From Eurosta solidaginis (Eukaryota > Arthropoda > Insecta > Diptera > Tephritidae), in assembly GCF_040869045.1 (NCBI RefSeq), contig NC_090322.1:191207477-191271476 (forward strand): a DNA stretch of 64,000 nt, given 5' to 3'. Below are positions 22,920 through 34,289 of this stretch, one piece after another; position 1 is the first letter of the stretch; the number at the start of each line of letters is the position of its first letter. The notes beneath the pieces are model-generated. The model was given only the letters and a program-made list of their open reading frames with translations, made no database searches and had not been told where the DNA came from. The translations under genes and the position numbers were made by a program.

Positions 22920-23569
22920 ATATAAAATCCAACCCATTTATTTCACGAAAAAACAGAAAAATTGGAATAAAAAATCGCTCGATTTTTTTAAAATAAATTA
23001 CGTTTATTTCATAAAAAAAATATAAAATTGGAAATAAAAATTCGCGCCTTTAAAATACATTGAATCGATTTTTATTTATACATATTTTGAAGTCTGGCAG
23101 CACCATATTTGCTCAATTCACTGCGTTTAATTGCATTTTTTTGGAAACTTTAATATTAAATTGTCATCCAACTATAAGCCTCCTGTGAATGGGGGTGGTG
23201 TTTTTAGGATCGAGGGGGCTCCAAGGTATTAGCTGCGGGTTGAGCCACCTTGTTTTGCTTTGAAAAACCCCACTTTGGGATAAAAATTTTAAACTATGTC
23301 TTTAGAATACTTCACTAACCCGTTGATAATTACAAGAACACTCAATGGCTAATGAAACAAACTAACGAAAAATGTTCATAGTTTAAGTCACTTAAACAAT
23401 TTCTTTTTTGCTTTATTTCATTATTATTTTTCATTTTTGACGATATAAAACTTTGTGTTTTACGAACGAATAGCCACTTCCCAAATGTTGAAATAAAAAA
23501 ATATAGTATATACGATATAAAAAAAAATAAAAATTATGATACCATATCGATGCTTAATTTATAGTTCAA

Positions 23570-23990
23570 TCATCATAATCATTAACTGGCGCTCAACCGC
23601 CTAAGCGATTCTGACCGTTTCGTAAAAAGTCACGCCCGCTATCCCTGTTTCCTTCGTCCATTGGCATAACATGATCTAGCCAGCAGAGCCTTTGGGTTTT
23701 TTTTTTTCATACCTGCTTAATTTTCCTACAGCTCATCACTATACCTCCTTCAATAGTAGCCGTCGACATCACGAACAGGACCATACATTTTTCGCAGATC
23801 TTTTCTCTCGAACACTGCAATAGCCTTGTCATCTTCTCGGGCAACCATTTACGACTCCGAGCCATACATTAGGACAGGTATGATGAGCGACTTGTAGAGC
23901 GTGATTTTTGTTCGTCCAGATAAGACTGCTTTCCAATTGCCTACTCTGTCCACAGTCACACTTGTTGGTAACAGTTATACTCCGTTTGTT
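23570..23990 (-). pseudogene. Decayed non-LTR reverse transcriptase, C-terminal region
   Basis: Reverse-strand translation gives TKITLYKSLIIPVLMYGSES, AVFERKDLRKMYGPVRD and, in another frame, LCWLDHVMPMDE. These match the thumb/C-terminal signatures of non-LTR RTs (YGSETW, FERKILRKIYGP, RLRWLGHVxRMDE). Stops and frame changes are present. The exact clade is not resolved. Confidence 0.7.
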
Positions 23991-24385
23991 TTCTAAGCTG
24001 GCATGGTTTTTGCCATTAATGTTCCTTCCCATTATATTCGACTGAAATAATGAGATGGAAATTTTCGTAAAATTTTCCCGAATTTGAGATTTTTTGAGAT
24101 TGGTTTGCATAGTTTCAGATACATAATGCATTGAATATTTTTATTAGATTATAAAAAAAAAAGATTAACTGACAAAATTTTTAAAAAATTGCCACTGCTA
24201 TCTACCTATACACAAGTTTTAATAGGAAACTCTGTAGCCCTTTTTAAATAAAAGCCGAACTAATATATATAGCAATGTAAATACATATGTATATAAAAAG
24301 AGTTGAGGTGGCAATCGCTCTTTAAAATATATTTTATTTAATATTAAATTAAAAATAATTCCTTGCTTTTCTTAAAAAAACAAAT

Positions 24386-24640
24386 GCAAGGTGTGGTAAC
24401 CTCCGGCGAGACTCTAGACCGAGCTTCTCTTCCAATTTGCGTCGTGCTCCTTATAATTTTTCCTACAAATAGGTGGAGATCAGTGAGAAGCTTTTCATGG
24501 CAGAATACGCTCGGAGTTTGTGCCAAAACAATGCCGAGGAGCGAGGGGCCGCTTAGAAAACCCCTTTTCGAATTTAAATCTAAAAAGCTTGTTTCTAAAT
24601 TTTGGATGTTGCTTTGCCCGGGAATTGAATGTTAATTTTA
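24386..24640 (-). mobile_element. SINE1, diverged and head-truncated copy
   Basis: From left to right: the SINE tail (GAGCTTCTCTTCCAATTTGC), the TTTTTCCTACAAAT box, CTTTTCATGGCAGAATACGC, CCGAGGAGCGAGGGGCCGCT and TTGCTTTGCCCGGGA. The copy ends before the B box. Confidence 0.75.
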
Positions 24641-27300
24641 TTCCAAAGAGCACTCTATTGTACATCTTTTTGCAAAAACAGCAAACATGTGTAAAAATGT
24701 CATTAATACTAATTAACAGGAAAGTATTAATGCAGAAATTAAAATGGGATTGTTTACTTAATATATATATATTTTTTTTAATTTTTTTTTTTATTTGTTA
24801 ATATTTTATTTTATTACTTGTATAATAATAATTATTATATATAAACTAAAAAACACGTGAATATAATGAATGCATATCGAGATGAAAGCCAAGGTTAAGC
24901 AAACTACGAACGACGAACCACGTAGTACAAGTGGATATGGAAGGGATATAACTAAATGCTTACGCCAATCCACGTGCTTTCCACCTCCAAATGCAATACC
25001 GTGATATGCAGGAGGTGGAAAAAGAACATTAAAAGTTGATTGAAAATAAACATTTTTATGGACCATCAATATTTTATAGTTAGCTCACATGCACAGTATG
25101 AGAGCTTAAGAAATGAAATATGAAACAGAAAATTTTAGTATATGGAATACAATGTTCATGGTCTTACCTAAGTTGTAGCAGTTACCATGAAATGCCTTTA
25201 CGGAGTCTGAAATTCGTGAGATGTTAGCATTTAAGTCGTTTCAGCTATGTCTTCCTATTTCTTCTGTTGCAGATTTTTTTCCCCCATTATGGAAATGTGC
25301 CCATTGTCATGGCAAAAAAAAAAAAACTTTTCTTTAATAAGCTAAACAAATTTAAATTAAACAATTTTGACAAACGTCTTGTTTTTTCTATTTTTCAAGC
25401 GGACATACGCCTAGCGACCAGCACTGATATACGCTTAGCTGAATGAAGATTTGATGCGTTGTCGATTTCATGCAGCTGACGGATCGTGCTTGTGATGCCT
25501 TTCCACTCAAATACATTTCCTCGACATCAAAGCGTACAGACGTCGTGTGCAGCGTCTGTGAAGCTTCACCTTATGTACACCTTCCCCTGTAATAAAATAG
25601 AGATTATTCAATGACAGCTTCGGAAATCTATTCAGCCTTTGCGTACATGTACGCAGCGACTGAAATCAGAAGAGCAGGAATAGTTTCAATTTTCACTTGC
25701 ACTTCAAGGAATAACCATCACTTGCGTGAATTCCATACACAAAATTTGCTTCTTTACTCACCTTCTACACATGCGTTAATATTCCAAGTTCTGCTTGCGC
25801 TGTTCATCATGAGACTGGCTTCTTTGTTCGTAATTTAATTTTATTTTCACCAAATGCCTTATTTTGTATTTCCTTCACTTCACCTCAGCGGTAATTTACT
25901 TTCAACTTACTGCTTTTGCGAGCAGTCCCTACTCGGGCGCCAGCTAAGGACAGAATTCTTAAAAAGTATTAAAAGGCTTGTTTTACTTGCAAAACAGTAA
26001 CAATAACAGCCCTTCGAATGGAGTTGCCACTTGACGTTTAACCATCCTTTAAAGCAGTTAAAACCGATCACTACCTTACCTTTTGTGTGACGTCTGAGTA
26101 AATGGTATCTGAGCACTGATGTCATTCATTGCTGAAAAGCGCAGCATTTTTTCACAGCCGTGTGAAAGGTGCTTGTTTGTGCTGCTGAAATGCCACCTTA
26201 AGCTTCCATCTGACAGCAATAGCATCTCCCTGTAAGCTCATTGGGAACACCTATTAATCAGCTTCCCTACCAATCGCCTGATTTTGGTGGTCGGAATGGA
26301 CGCGTTTTCAAGCCACTTTCTTATTCAATCAATTTATTTATTTAATAAAATAAGTAGTTTCTAGGTAAAAAATGTAGTCAGAATTTGCAAAGGTAATCCA
26401 AACCCGTCTCAATAAAAATATGCACGTGCATTTCGAAATTTAACCTTCAGGTGCATTCGATTTAACTGCAAGTATTTCGAGGCTCCCTGGTATATTATCT
26501 TTTAGAGTAAATGCTTACGAAGTAAAAGATTTATTATACATAAGGCATGGTGTATTTCTCTACGTCTCTGTAAAAGAAGTCACTTTAGAAGCTTTACACG
26601 GCTGCAGTAAAAATGAGGATCTGATGGTAACCTGCTCAATCCAAAAAGCATCGGATAATGCGATTCCCATACTCATGAAGCATAATCTAAGAGGAATGTT
26701 GTTCTCATGTCAACTACCAATCTTTGTTATTCAAAATTTACCAGCCACAATCGTGTTGTTGGTTCAGCATTTGTTTTGTGGATTTGGTTTCCAAAATATT
26801 TATAAATTGTGCATTGGCGTTTTCTTAGTAAATTATTGCATTGAAATATCTTTTTTCACATTCGTAAATCAACCCAAAATAGCTGAAATGCAATAAACAT
26901 ACAGCAAAGCAGATTCATGAACACTTTTTGCGTAATTAATTTTCATTACATCTGTGCATAACCTTTCTAGCGTTAATTATTTGCCTAACAAAACAGGGCA
27001 TTTTAAGTTCTTGGCGGAATTTCAATTAAAGGCACTAGTCAACAGATAGTATATTTTTAACAAGAATTTTTGAAATTTGTTTAATTTTTTAGATATATTT
27101 TTATACATTTTTTAAAAATGTGTTCAATTTTGATTGCGGTTAATTAAAAAAAAAAATAGTTTCATAACGAAAATTATTTTATCAATGTGTTTTTCTTTTG
27201 TTGGGTAGGAGCAACAACAACGAGCTATAACAGTTTGTTATTATTAAAAATTCTCTAATTTTCGAAATCATTTTTTAAATTGATTTAACATAGAATTTGC
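24641..27300. other. No recognised feature
   Basis: About 2.6 kb of AT-rich, apparently single-copy sequence. Open frames (for example 24806-25069 and 26624-26896) have no recognised motifs. Confidence 0.4.
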
Positions 27301-27630
27301 GATTTATAGTGAAAAAAACTTCAAAATTTGTACACGGCGATGGTTACTACTTAGGTTTCACTTCTTTGTGAGCTATCCTCTTCCACCCAACCCGCTTTGT
27401 AATTTGTCCTTTTTGTTGCTATGTATTTTATAAAAAAATTGGTACATATGTACTTTATGTTTTTTAAATCCAAATTTTGCGCAATATTTTATGGCTCGTT
27501 CAACAGAACTTGTTCAGTGGCGTTTCATCTAATAGCAATGCTTCCGATGTTCACCATTATATCACAATTATTCATGTGTATTTAATTAACGATACAGACT
27601 TATATTGCTTTAAACAAGTTTTCATTTTGT

Positions 27631-27800
27631 TATTGATATTAGAAAAAGAATTACAAATTTTGCACGTGGCGATTGTTACTGGGCATGTTTCTGAATTTAA
27701 CTTTTGCATCAGCTACCTTTTCGGGCGTGGAGTTTCAAACTTGAAATCTCCTACATTTATACTGGTGTAAAGGCAGATGCCTCCAAACACCCAGCAATTT
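27631..27800 (-). mobile_element. SINE2 (tRNA-like), reverse copy
   Basis: Reverse complement of the unit at 46625: TTGATATTAGAAAAAGAATT, ATGTTTCTGAATTTAACTTT, CAGCTACCTTTTCGG and AAAGGCAGATGCCT occur in that order. A weaker second match lies at 27310-27400. Confidence 0.6.
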
Positions 27801-28036
27801 GAATGCCTTACTGCACCACGCTTTGTTATTTGTCCTAAGTATTGCCTTATGTTGATATTTCTTCTCGTGATATACTTCATTTATTCTAAATTTAAATTTG
27901 ATTATTTTCATAAAGATTTTAAAAACTTCTATAATTTTCGAATTTTTTTCGAAGTAAGTTAACATAGTTTTCACAATAAAATTCATTAGGTGTTTTCGTT
28001 AGTAACGAAAGAGGAAAAAAATAACAGATAAAATAC

Positions 28037-28882
28037 TCTATAATATAAAAATAAGTCGGGTTTTCCTTCCTGACGCTATAACTCCAGAACGCACTAACCG
28101 ATTTCCACGGATCGACGTACAGGGTTTCGAGATATAGGCCAAAACGTGGACCCGGGTACCCCTAGAATGTGTTTATAGAATATGGATATCAAATGAGAGC
28201 TGTTGATGAGTGCTTTATTAGAGGGCAATTTTCACACCCCTAGGTGACTAGGGTCTCGATATCTAGGCCAAAACGTGGCCCCGTGAACGCCTAGATAGTG
28301 TTTTTACATTATGGGTATCAAATTGAAGCTGTTGATGAGTGCTTTAGCACAGGGTAGTTTTCATACCCCTATATGCATGCGAAGCCGAAATAAAGACATG
28401 AATTAATAATACCCACATACCTATTTACATACGTCTTATTCGATTTGCCTGAAATTTGGTATATAAATTTGCTTATATTAGTATTTACGATGCTTTTTTC
28501 CGGGAAGTAGACCAGAGACGGACTGGGACTGGGATTAGGACTAGGACTGGGAGTGAGACTGAGACTCCGAGTGGGACTGGGACTGAGACTCGTAATGGGA
28601 CTGGAACAAAATACATACCACCCTCTGGGACTGGCAATAAGATATGAAGAATAATGAGAAAAACTTTAGAGCAGAGGAAAGAGAGAAGGAGAAGGAGACT
28701 GAGGAAGATATAGAATGAGACGAAGATGGATATAGATGGAGTGAAAAATACGGAGGGAGGAGTGAATACAAAGATTAGGAAAAAGTTTAGGGGGCGATGG
28801 CAGAGTTAGACGGAAAAAGCTTATTAAAATATATGCAGATAGAGCAAATTTAGGGCAGAACAACGTCTGCCGGGTATGCTAG
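28037..28882 (+). mobile_element. Non-autonomous Helitron H1
   Basis: Starts near TCTATAATATAAAAATAAG and ends CTGCCGGGTATGCTAG followed by T, the CTAG|T end typical of insect Helitrons. The interior has about two copies of the 130-bp monomer (28115-28370), then a GGGACT-rich purine tract (28515-28630) and a 230-base GA-rich tail. The 3' 400 bases are nearly shared with H2 (31366-33157). No Rep/helicase coding is present. The start position is uncertain by a few bases. Confidence 0.7.
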
Positions 28883-28884
28883 TA

Positions 28885-30005
28885 ATAAATAATTTTTACT
28901 GCTATTTATTTATTAACATGTGTGTATTTTTTATCGAAAATTACTCAAAATTTGGAAATATTTTTTAACTTTACCTTTCTTTGTAATCTAACTTAAAATT
29001 AAATACACTTTAGAACGTATCGCTAATAAAATTTTAGAATGTGCTCCATCTGGCTCCAATAGTAACTTTTCGAAAATAAGATACATATGTAAATCATAGA
29101 GAAAATGTATATTTAGACGTAGGACACCAAGCAAAAAACATTTCTATTCACTACTAAATTGGGTGTTCAAACCCAAATTTTCAATTTTCTTTTGTGTAGT
29201 TCATGAAACGCTCTAATACAAAAAAGATAAAAAAATTTGAATAAATTCCGAGTTTTGCAGTTTTCCTATTTTTTTGTTGCATAGTGTACATCAATGTTTT
29301 AGTTATTTGTTGATGATTTCAAAGAAAATTTATGTGTTTTTCGCACAGAAGAGTGGCATAGTTGAAACGATTTCTTTTTCGTCAAGAAATATGTCGGAGT
29401 CCTTCATGCGTACACCTGCAACCATAAAATTTTTTCTTGTTTAATTATAAACAGACGAGTTTTCACAATAACTCGGCATGGCGTTCATAAAAATGCTAGT
29501 ATGCATATCCGTGTCGAGTTTTTTCATGGAAATCGGGTAATAATTCAGGCGTATTGTGTACGATTCATTTAAAAAATTCAAAGCTTTGGTATTTTTATCC
29601 AGAACTTCTAAATTGTATATGTATGTATGTATGAAAATTGCTACTGCCTACAAAAATAAGCAGGGTTTAATTTTCTGCACTTATTTACTTACATAATTCA
29701 CTTTTCAAGATCCAAGTCGAGAACTAGCAGCGCCATACCATCAACACATACAAACTTTCTATGGTTCTTTTTCATTCGTTTCAATTCCAATTCGTATCGT
29801 CAGCGGGTTTGAGATAATAAAATTTCTTAATAAGAAAAAGAATTAAAAGAATTTCACATAAAATTGTACCATTTATTTTAAGAACATTATCAACTATTAT
29901 TTGAGACACATTTGAAATGTAATATTTGAATTCTGATAAAGAGGTTAGTTCTCAAATGCATCTTCAAATGATCTTAAAGTTTTCTCCATTATAAAGTCTT
30001 CGCGT
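28885..30005. other. No recognised feature
   Basis: AT-rich, no recognised element or exon. Confidence 0.4.
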
Positions 30006-30009
30006 GATG

Positions 30010-30042
30010 TTATTTTATTTATTTATTTATTTATTTATTTAT
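30010..30042. repeat. (ATTT)n tract abutting LINE B
   Basis: Eight ATTT units immediately before the coding part of LINE B. The same motif ends LINE A on the reverse strand, so it may be the tail of an inverted LINE or a plain microsatellite. Confidence 0.8.
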
Positions 30043-31015
30043 AGTTGGTATGTTTGAACTTCAGTGTGAAAGTAATAGTCTCTATTCCTGGTGCGTTAGA
30101 TCGCACCTTTCTTTAAATATTAGTAAATGCTTTCACGTAACCTACTCTAAATTGCGCTTTAAGTATAATAGTTCTTATACAGTTGATAACAATCCACTGC
30201 AGACTGTTGATAAAATCAAGGACATTGGTGTGGTTTATGATACCAAATTTTCTTTCAAGAGCCATGTAAACTTTATCATAGCCAAATCGTATGCAATGCT
30301 TTGTTTTATTCAGCGTAATAGTTCAGAGTTCTCTGACCAGTATACACTTAAATTGCTCTACAATTCATTTGTACGATCTCATCTCGAGTATGCCACTATC
30401 ATTTGGCGACCGTTCCGACAGTTTGCAATTAACAGGATTGAGCGAGTTCAAAAAGTTTTTCTTAAATACTGTTTGCGATCACTTAGATTTACAAGCCCTC
30501 TTCCCCCATATAATGCACGTTTACTTCCTCTAAATCTTAAACTTTTAGAAGCGAGAAGGTATATTCTTTCTTTGACCTTTTTATATTGCATCATCCGTGG
30601 GTATACAGATTGTGCTGCTCTTCTTGAGAAAATTTATTTTAATGTTCCAAGAAGAGAACTTAGAAGCTTTTACCCTTTTTATGGCATTAATAGTAGAACG
30701 AATTATGCGAGAAATGCCCCAATTACCCGCGCTATGAGTGAATTTAATAAGATCTCATATTTTATCGATCTGGATTTCTCTTTTACGAAGAATGTTTTTA
30801 TCAATTTATTAAAGTGTGTTTTTTAGTTATCAATACTTTTATATTAGTCTGTAAGTGCTAGTTTTTCATTGACTTGTTAACTTTTTGTATTTCTTAATTG
30901 TATTATGTTTTTTAATTATATGAAAATTGTTAGTAGTCTGTAAGAATTTTGTTAAAAATATGCTGTTAAATTTTTTAAGAGCTTGTGTTCATAGACTTAA
31001 TAAATAAATAATAAA
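30043..31015 (+). mobile_element. LINE B: heavily 5'-truncated Jockey/CR1-group retrotransposon
   Basis: A forward-strand relative of LINE A. It starts downstream of the RT YADD box, carries the thumb/C-terminal part, a 3' UTR of about 170 bases and an AATAAATAAATAATAAATAAAA tail (30998-31020). Confidence 0.8.
30050..30826 (+). pseudogene. ORF2 C-terminal part of LINE B
   Basis: 258 codons without stop. Shared blocks with LINE A include NISKCFHVTYSK, KDIGVVYDTKFSF, YATIIWRP, INRIERVQK, YFNVPRRELRSF and ARNAPITRAMSEFN. The catalytic fingers/palm with YADD are missing, so it is non-functional despite the open frame. LINE A and LINE B proteins are clearly diverged, indicating separate subfamilies. 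Confidence 0.8.
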
Positions 31016-31110
31016 TAAAATACGATTGAACGAAAATAGTTTTGTATGTATAAAATAAATTGATATAATAGTGAAAATCGAAAGCTAGAAAACCCAATGT
31101 CGCTGATTAA

Positions 31111-31285
31111 TGCCCGGTTTTTCAGTGCGAGTTTAAGCTACAGTTAAAGTTGACTAGAGTTTAACTCTCCCACTTCGGTCGTTTAAGCTGAGATAACAGC
31201 AAAACTTTATGTTATCGATCAAAGTGGCAAGGTTAAACTCTAGTCAACTTTAACTGTAGTTTAAACTCACAATGAAAACCGGGCA
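31111..31285. mobile_element. MITE with about 60-bp inverted repeats and TAA duplication (PIF/Harbinger-like)
   Basis: Ends TGCCCGGTTTTTCA and TGAAAACCGGGCA. The arms contain CAGTTAAAGTTGACTAGAGT in both orientations and a 50-base centre. TAA occurs on each side (31108-31110 and 31286-31288), the 3-bp TWA duplication characteristic of PIF/Harbinger. No coding capacity. Confidence 0.7.
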
Positions 31286-31365
31286 TAAGTTCTATTGATT
31301 GCGCCTAAAAATATTCCCCGTAATTTGCTTTAAAAACTTTAGTATATACATACATATGTACCTAA

Positions 31366-33157
31366 TCTTCTTATATATAAAAAGAAAGCCTAAAATGTGT
31401 GTTAGTTGGTAGCTGTGTTTGAAGAGATGCGCCGGTCGATTTTTTTCAAACTTTCACATAAGTTACGTATACCTTACGCGGTGGTTTGTACATAGGTTTG
31501 GTTGCGATCGACGCACACGGCGACCCGGGTACCCCTAGAATGTGTTTATAGAATGTGGATATCAAATGAAAGCTGTTGATGAGTGCTTTAGTAGAGGGTA
31601 ATTTTCATACCCCTGGGTGACTAGGGTCTCGAGATATAGGCCAAAACGTGGACCCGGGTACCCCACAGAATGTGTTTATAGAATATTGATGTCAAATGAA
31701 AGCTGTTGATGAGTGCTTTAGTAGAGTGTAATTTTCATACTCCTGGGTGACTAGGGTCTCGAGATATAGCCCAAAACGTGGACCCGGGTACCTCTAGAAT
31801 GTGTTTATAGAATGTGAGTATCAAATGAAAGCTGTTGATGGGTGCTTTAGAGGGTAATTTTCATACCCCTGAGTGACTAGGGTCTCGAGATATAGGCCAA
31901 AACGTGGACCCGGGTACCCCTAGAATGTGTTTATACAATATGGCTATCAAATGAAAGCTGTTGATGAGTGCTTTAGTAGAGTGTAATTTCCATACTCCTG
32001 GGTGACTAGGGTCTCGAGATATAGCCCAAAACGTGGACCCGGGTACCTCTAGAATGTGTTTATAGAATGTGAGTATCAAATGAAAGCTGTTGATGGGTGC
32101 TTTAGAGGGTAATTTTCATACCCCTGGGTGACTGGGGTCTCGAGATATAGCCCAAAACGTGGACCCGGGTACCTCTAGAATGTCTTTATAGAATATGGAT
32201 AACAAATGAAAGCTGTTAATGATTGCTTTAGTAGAGGGTGATTTTTATACCACTGGATGACTAGATATAGGTCAAAACGTTGGCCCGTGAATGACCAGAC
32301 AGTGTTTTTACATTATGGGTATCAAATTGAAGCTATTGGTGAGTGCTTTAGTACAGGTTAGTTTTCATACCTATTGGTGCCTAGGGTCTCCAGATATAGG
32401 CAAAAACGTGGGTCATGGTAACACTAGGATCTGTTTTTACATTATGGGTATCAAATTGAAGCTGTTGATGTATGCTTTAGTACAAAGTAAGCTTTATGCC
32501 GCTGGGTGACTTGGGTCTCCAAATATAGGCCAACACGTGGACCCGGATACCCCTAGAACGTGTATGTTATATGGATATCAAATCTAAGCTGTATGCTGAG
32601 AGCTTTAAAGACATTTCCATTGTAATATTCGATTTAGTCGCATCAACCTAGCAAAACTGATAAATACGAAGCCGACATAAAGACATGAATTAATAATACC
32701 CACATACCTATTTACATACGTCCTATTCGATTTGCTTGAAATTTGGTATATAAATTTTCCTATATTAGTACTTACGATCCTTTTTTCCAGGAAGTAGACC
32801 AGAGACGGACTGGGGCTGCGATTAAGACTACGACTGGGACTGAGACTCGGAGTGGGACTGGGACTGGGACTCGGAATGGGACTGGAACAAAATACATACC
32901 ACCCTGTGGAACTGGCAATAAGGGATGAAGAAGAATGAGAAGAACTTGAGAGAAGAGAAAAGAGAGAAGGAGACTGATAAAGAGATAGAATGAGAGGAAG
33001 ATAGAGATAGATGAAGCGAAAAAGACGGAGGGTGGAGTGAATAAAAGGATTAGGAAAAAGTGAAGAGGGGGAGGGCAGAGTTAGACGGAAAAAGCTTATT
33101 AAAATGTATGCAGATAGACCAAATTTAGGGCAGAACAACATCTGCCGGGTCTGCTAG
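31366..33157 (+). mobile_element. Non-autonomous Helitron H2 with nine tandem monomers
   Basis: Begins after A with TCTTCTTATATATAAAAAG and ends ATCTGCCGGGTCTGCTAG followed by T, so the A|T insertion site and TC...CTAG ends fit Helitron rules. The centre is a 1.1-kb array of 126-130-bp monomers, followed by GGGACT repeats (32808-32920), a GA-rich tract and the 3' end shared with H1. No protein is encoded: the long reverse frame at 32605-33141 is low-complexity Ser/Pro/Leu. Confidence 0.75.
31500..32600 (+). repeat. Nine 126-130-bp tandem monomers in Helitron H2
   Basis: TCAAATG-type landmarks fall at 31562, 31692, 31821, 31947, 32076, 32202, 32322, 32451 and 32578. Each monomer has TATCAAATGAAAGCTGTTGA, GAGTGCTTTAG, GTCTCGAGATATAGGCC, AAAACGTGGACCCGGGTACC and CTAGAATGTGTTTATAGAAT. 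Later monomers are more diverged. The monomer is homologous to that at 47.4-48.1 kb. Confidence 0.9.
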
Positions 33158-33184
33158 TTGTGTGTAAAAGAAAAAGCTACAAAA

Positions 33185-33365
33185 AGGCGTTCATATGGTT
33201 GACTGGCTAGAGGTATCTGCACTGACACAATGATGACTAGAGGAGATTTGGAGTTGAAAAACTCAGCTTCCGAAAAACATAATGACGAAGGAGTGAAATT
33301 CAGAAACATGTTCTTGTAACAAACGCCGTGTACAAATTTGTTTTCTAATCTCAATATTTGTTTCA
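33185..33365 (+). mobile_element. SINE2, diverged copy directly after Helitron H2
   Basis: ATATGGTTGACTGGCTAGAG (A-box region), AGTTGAAAAACTCAGCTTCC (B-box region), AGTGAAATTCAGAAACATGT and TTTTCTAATCTCAATA parallel the copy at 46625-46815. Confidence 0.55.
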
Positions 33366-33810
33366 AATTGGGTACGCTAGAGCATACTTTATATTACTTA
33401 ACTTAAGCTTATTGATCATTGCAGGTCGAATAGCGCTTTATTTTCCATTCTTACTTTTATTTTATATCCCATTTTTATTTAATAACACATTTTTTCGAAA
33501 GTAAGTTCTTAGAAGTGCATACAAAAACCACACCTATAAAGTTTTGCTATATATTTGCTCTTCATACATATCTCAATTTCTCGACTTTTGCTAAGCCATG
33601 TGCAATACATACTACGTTTGGTAATAGGAAAACATAATAAAATGTTGCGTGTAAGCTTTTAAGCTACTTAAGTTACGTGCTTTCTACGGCAACAAAATAT
33701 CATTGTATAAAAAGCCAATAAAGTTATCGAAAAGGGAATAAGATATTACATCTTTTTTTTTTTTTACAATTACATTTTAGGAAACTTCGGACAATACTTC
33801 TGTGGACATT

Positions 33811-34201
33811 TCTACTATATATTTGTGAAAGTATGTCTGTATGTATGTTTGGACTTGCAGCCTAACCGCAGAATGGAATCGAACGAAATTTTGCCATGAC
33901 ATACCCTGAGTGCGTCAATCTATGGTAGGCTATATAAAAAAAGTTTTCGACAAGGGGCCATGGCACCTCCCATACAACTGGAATTTTTCGTTGTCAATAT
34001 ATCTGAAAGTATTAAAACTAGACGACTGAAATTAGGTGAGGAGGTATATAAGACTAATTCATACCCCCTCGGGAAAAATTGGGGATAGCGAAAAAGGGGC
34101 GTGGCATCTCCCATACAAATGGAGGTTCGGATTAGTCTAATATATTAGCCTATATTGTACTGCCTTTATTTATACCCGAACGACGTCGGGTACTCTACTA
34201 G
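33811..34201 (+). mobile_element. Compact non-autonomous Helitron (391 bp)
   Basis: Starts TCTACTATATATTTGTGAAA and ends with the hairpin ACCCGA-ACGACG-TCGGGT, then ACTCTACTAG followed by T. A hairpin about ten bases before a CTAG|T end is the standard Helitron terminator. The interior includes AAGGGGCGTGGCATCTCCCATACAA-type boxes (34095-34120). No coding. Confidence 0.7.
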
Positions 34202-34289
34202 TTCTGTATATATGTAAGATTCTTATGTACCGGCCAATTTAATCAGACCTATATATGCATATTAATATCTTCAGGCGTAGAGCGAAATC

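Larger units (their letters stand above)
17381..23216. repeat. Giant imperfect palindrome (about 5.8 kb) with nested elements
   Basis: The left arm starts GATCCTAAGAACACCAACCC and CACAGGAGGCTTATAGTT; its inverse occurs at 23190-23216. Further pairs, in mirrored order, are 17500-17520 with 22960-22985 (CGATTTTTTATTCCAA), 17765-17810 with 20865-20915 (TTGAATGAAAAAG ... TTGGTACTA), 18028-18065 with 20800-20850 (ACATCTGGTAGCACCAAG) and 18285-18360 with 20705-20785 (CTCGGTGGGAAA, TCAAAGGTCAAA). The arms are interrupted by separate insertions: a LINE fragment on the left and a 2-kb foldback on the right. The spacer contains another foldback and a Penelope-like palindrome. Confidence 0.75.

Noticed and set aside
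31500..32600. CRISPR-like array of regular repeats
   Set aside because: The units are contiguous diverging 130-bp monomers without a repeat/spacer alternation, in a eukaryotic element.
32605..33141. 178-codon reverse open frame
   Set aside because: Ser/Pro/Leu low-complexity product of the GGGACT and GA-rich tracts of Helitron H2.
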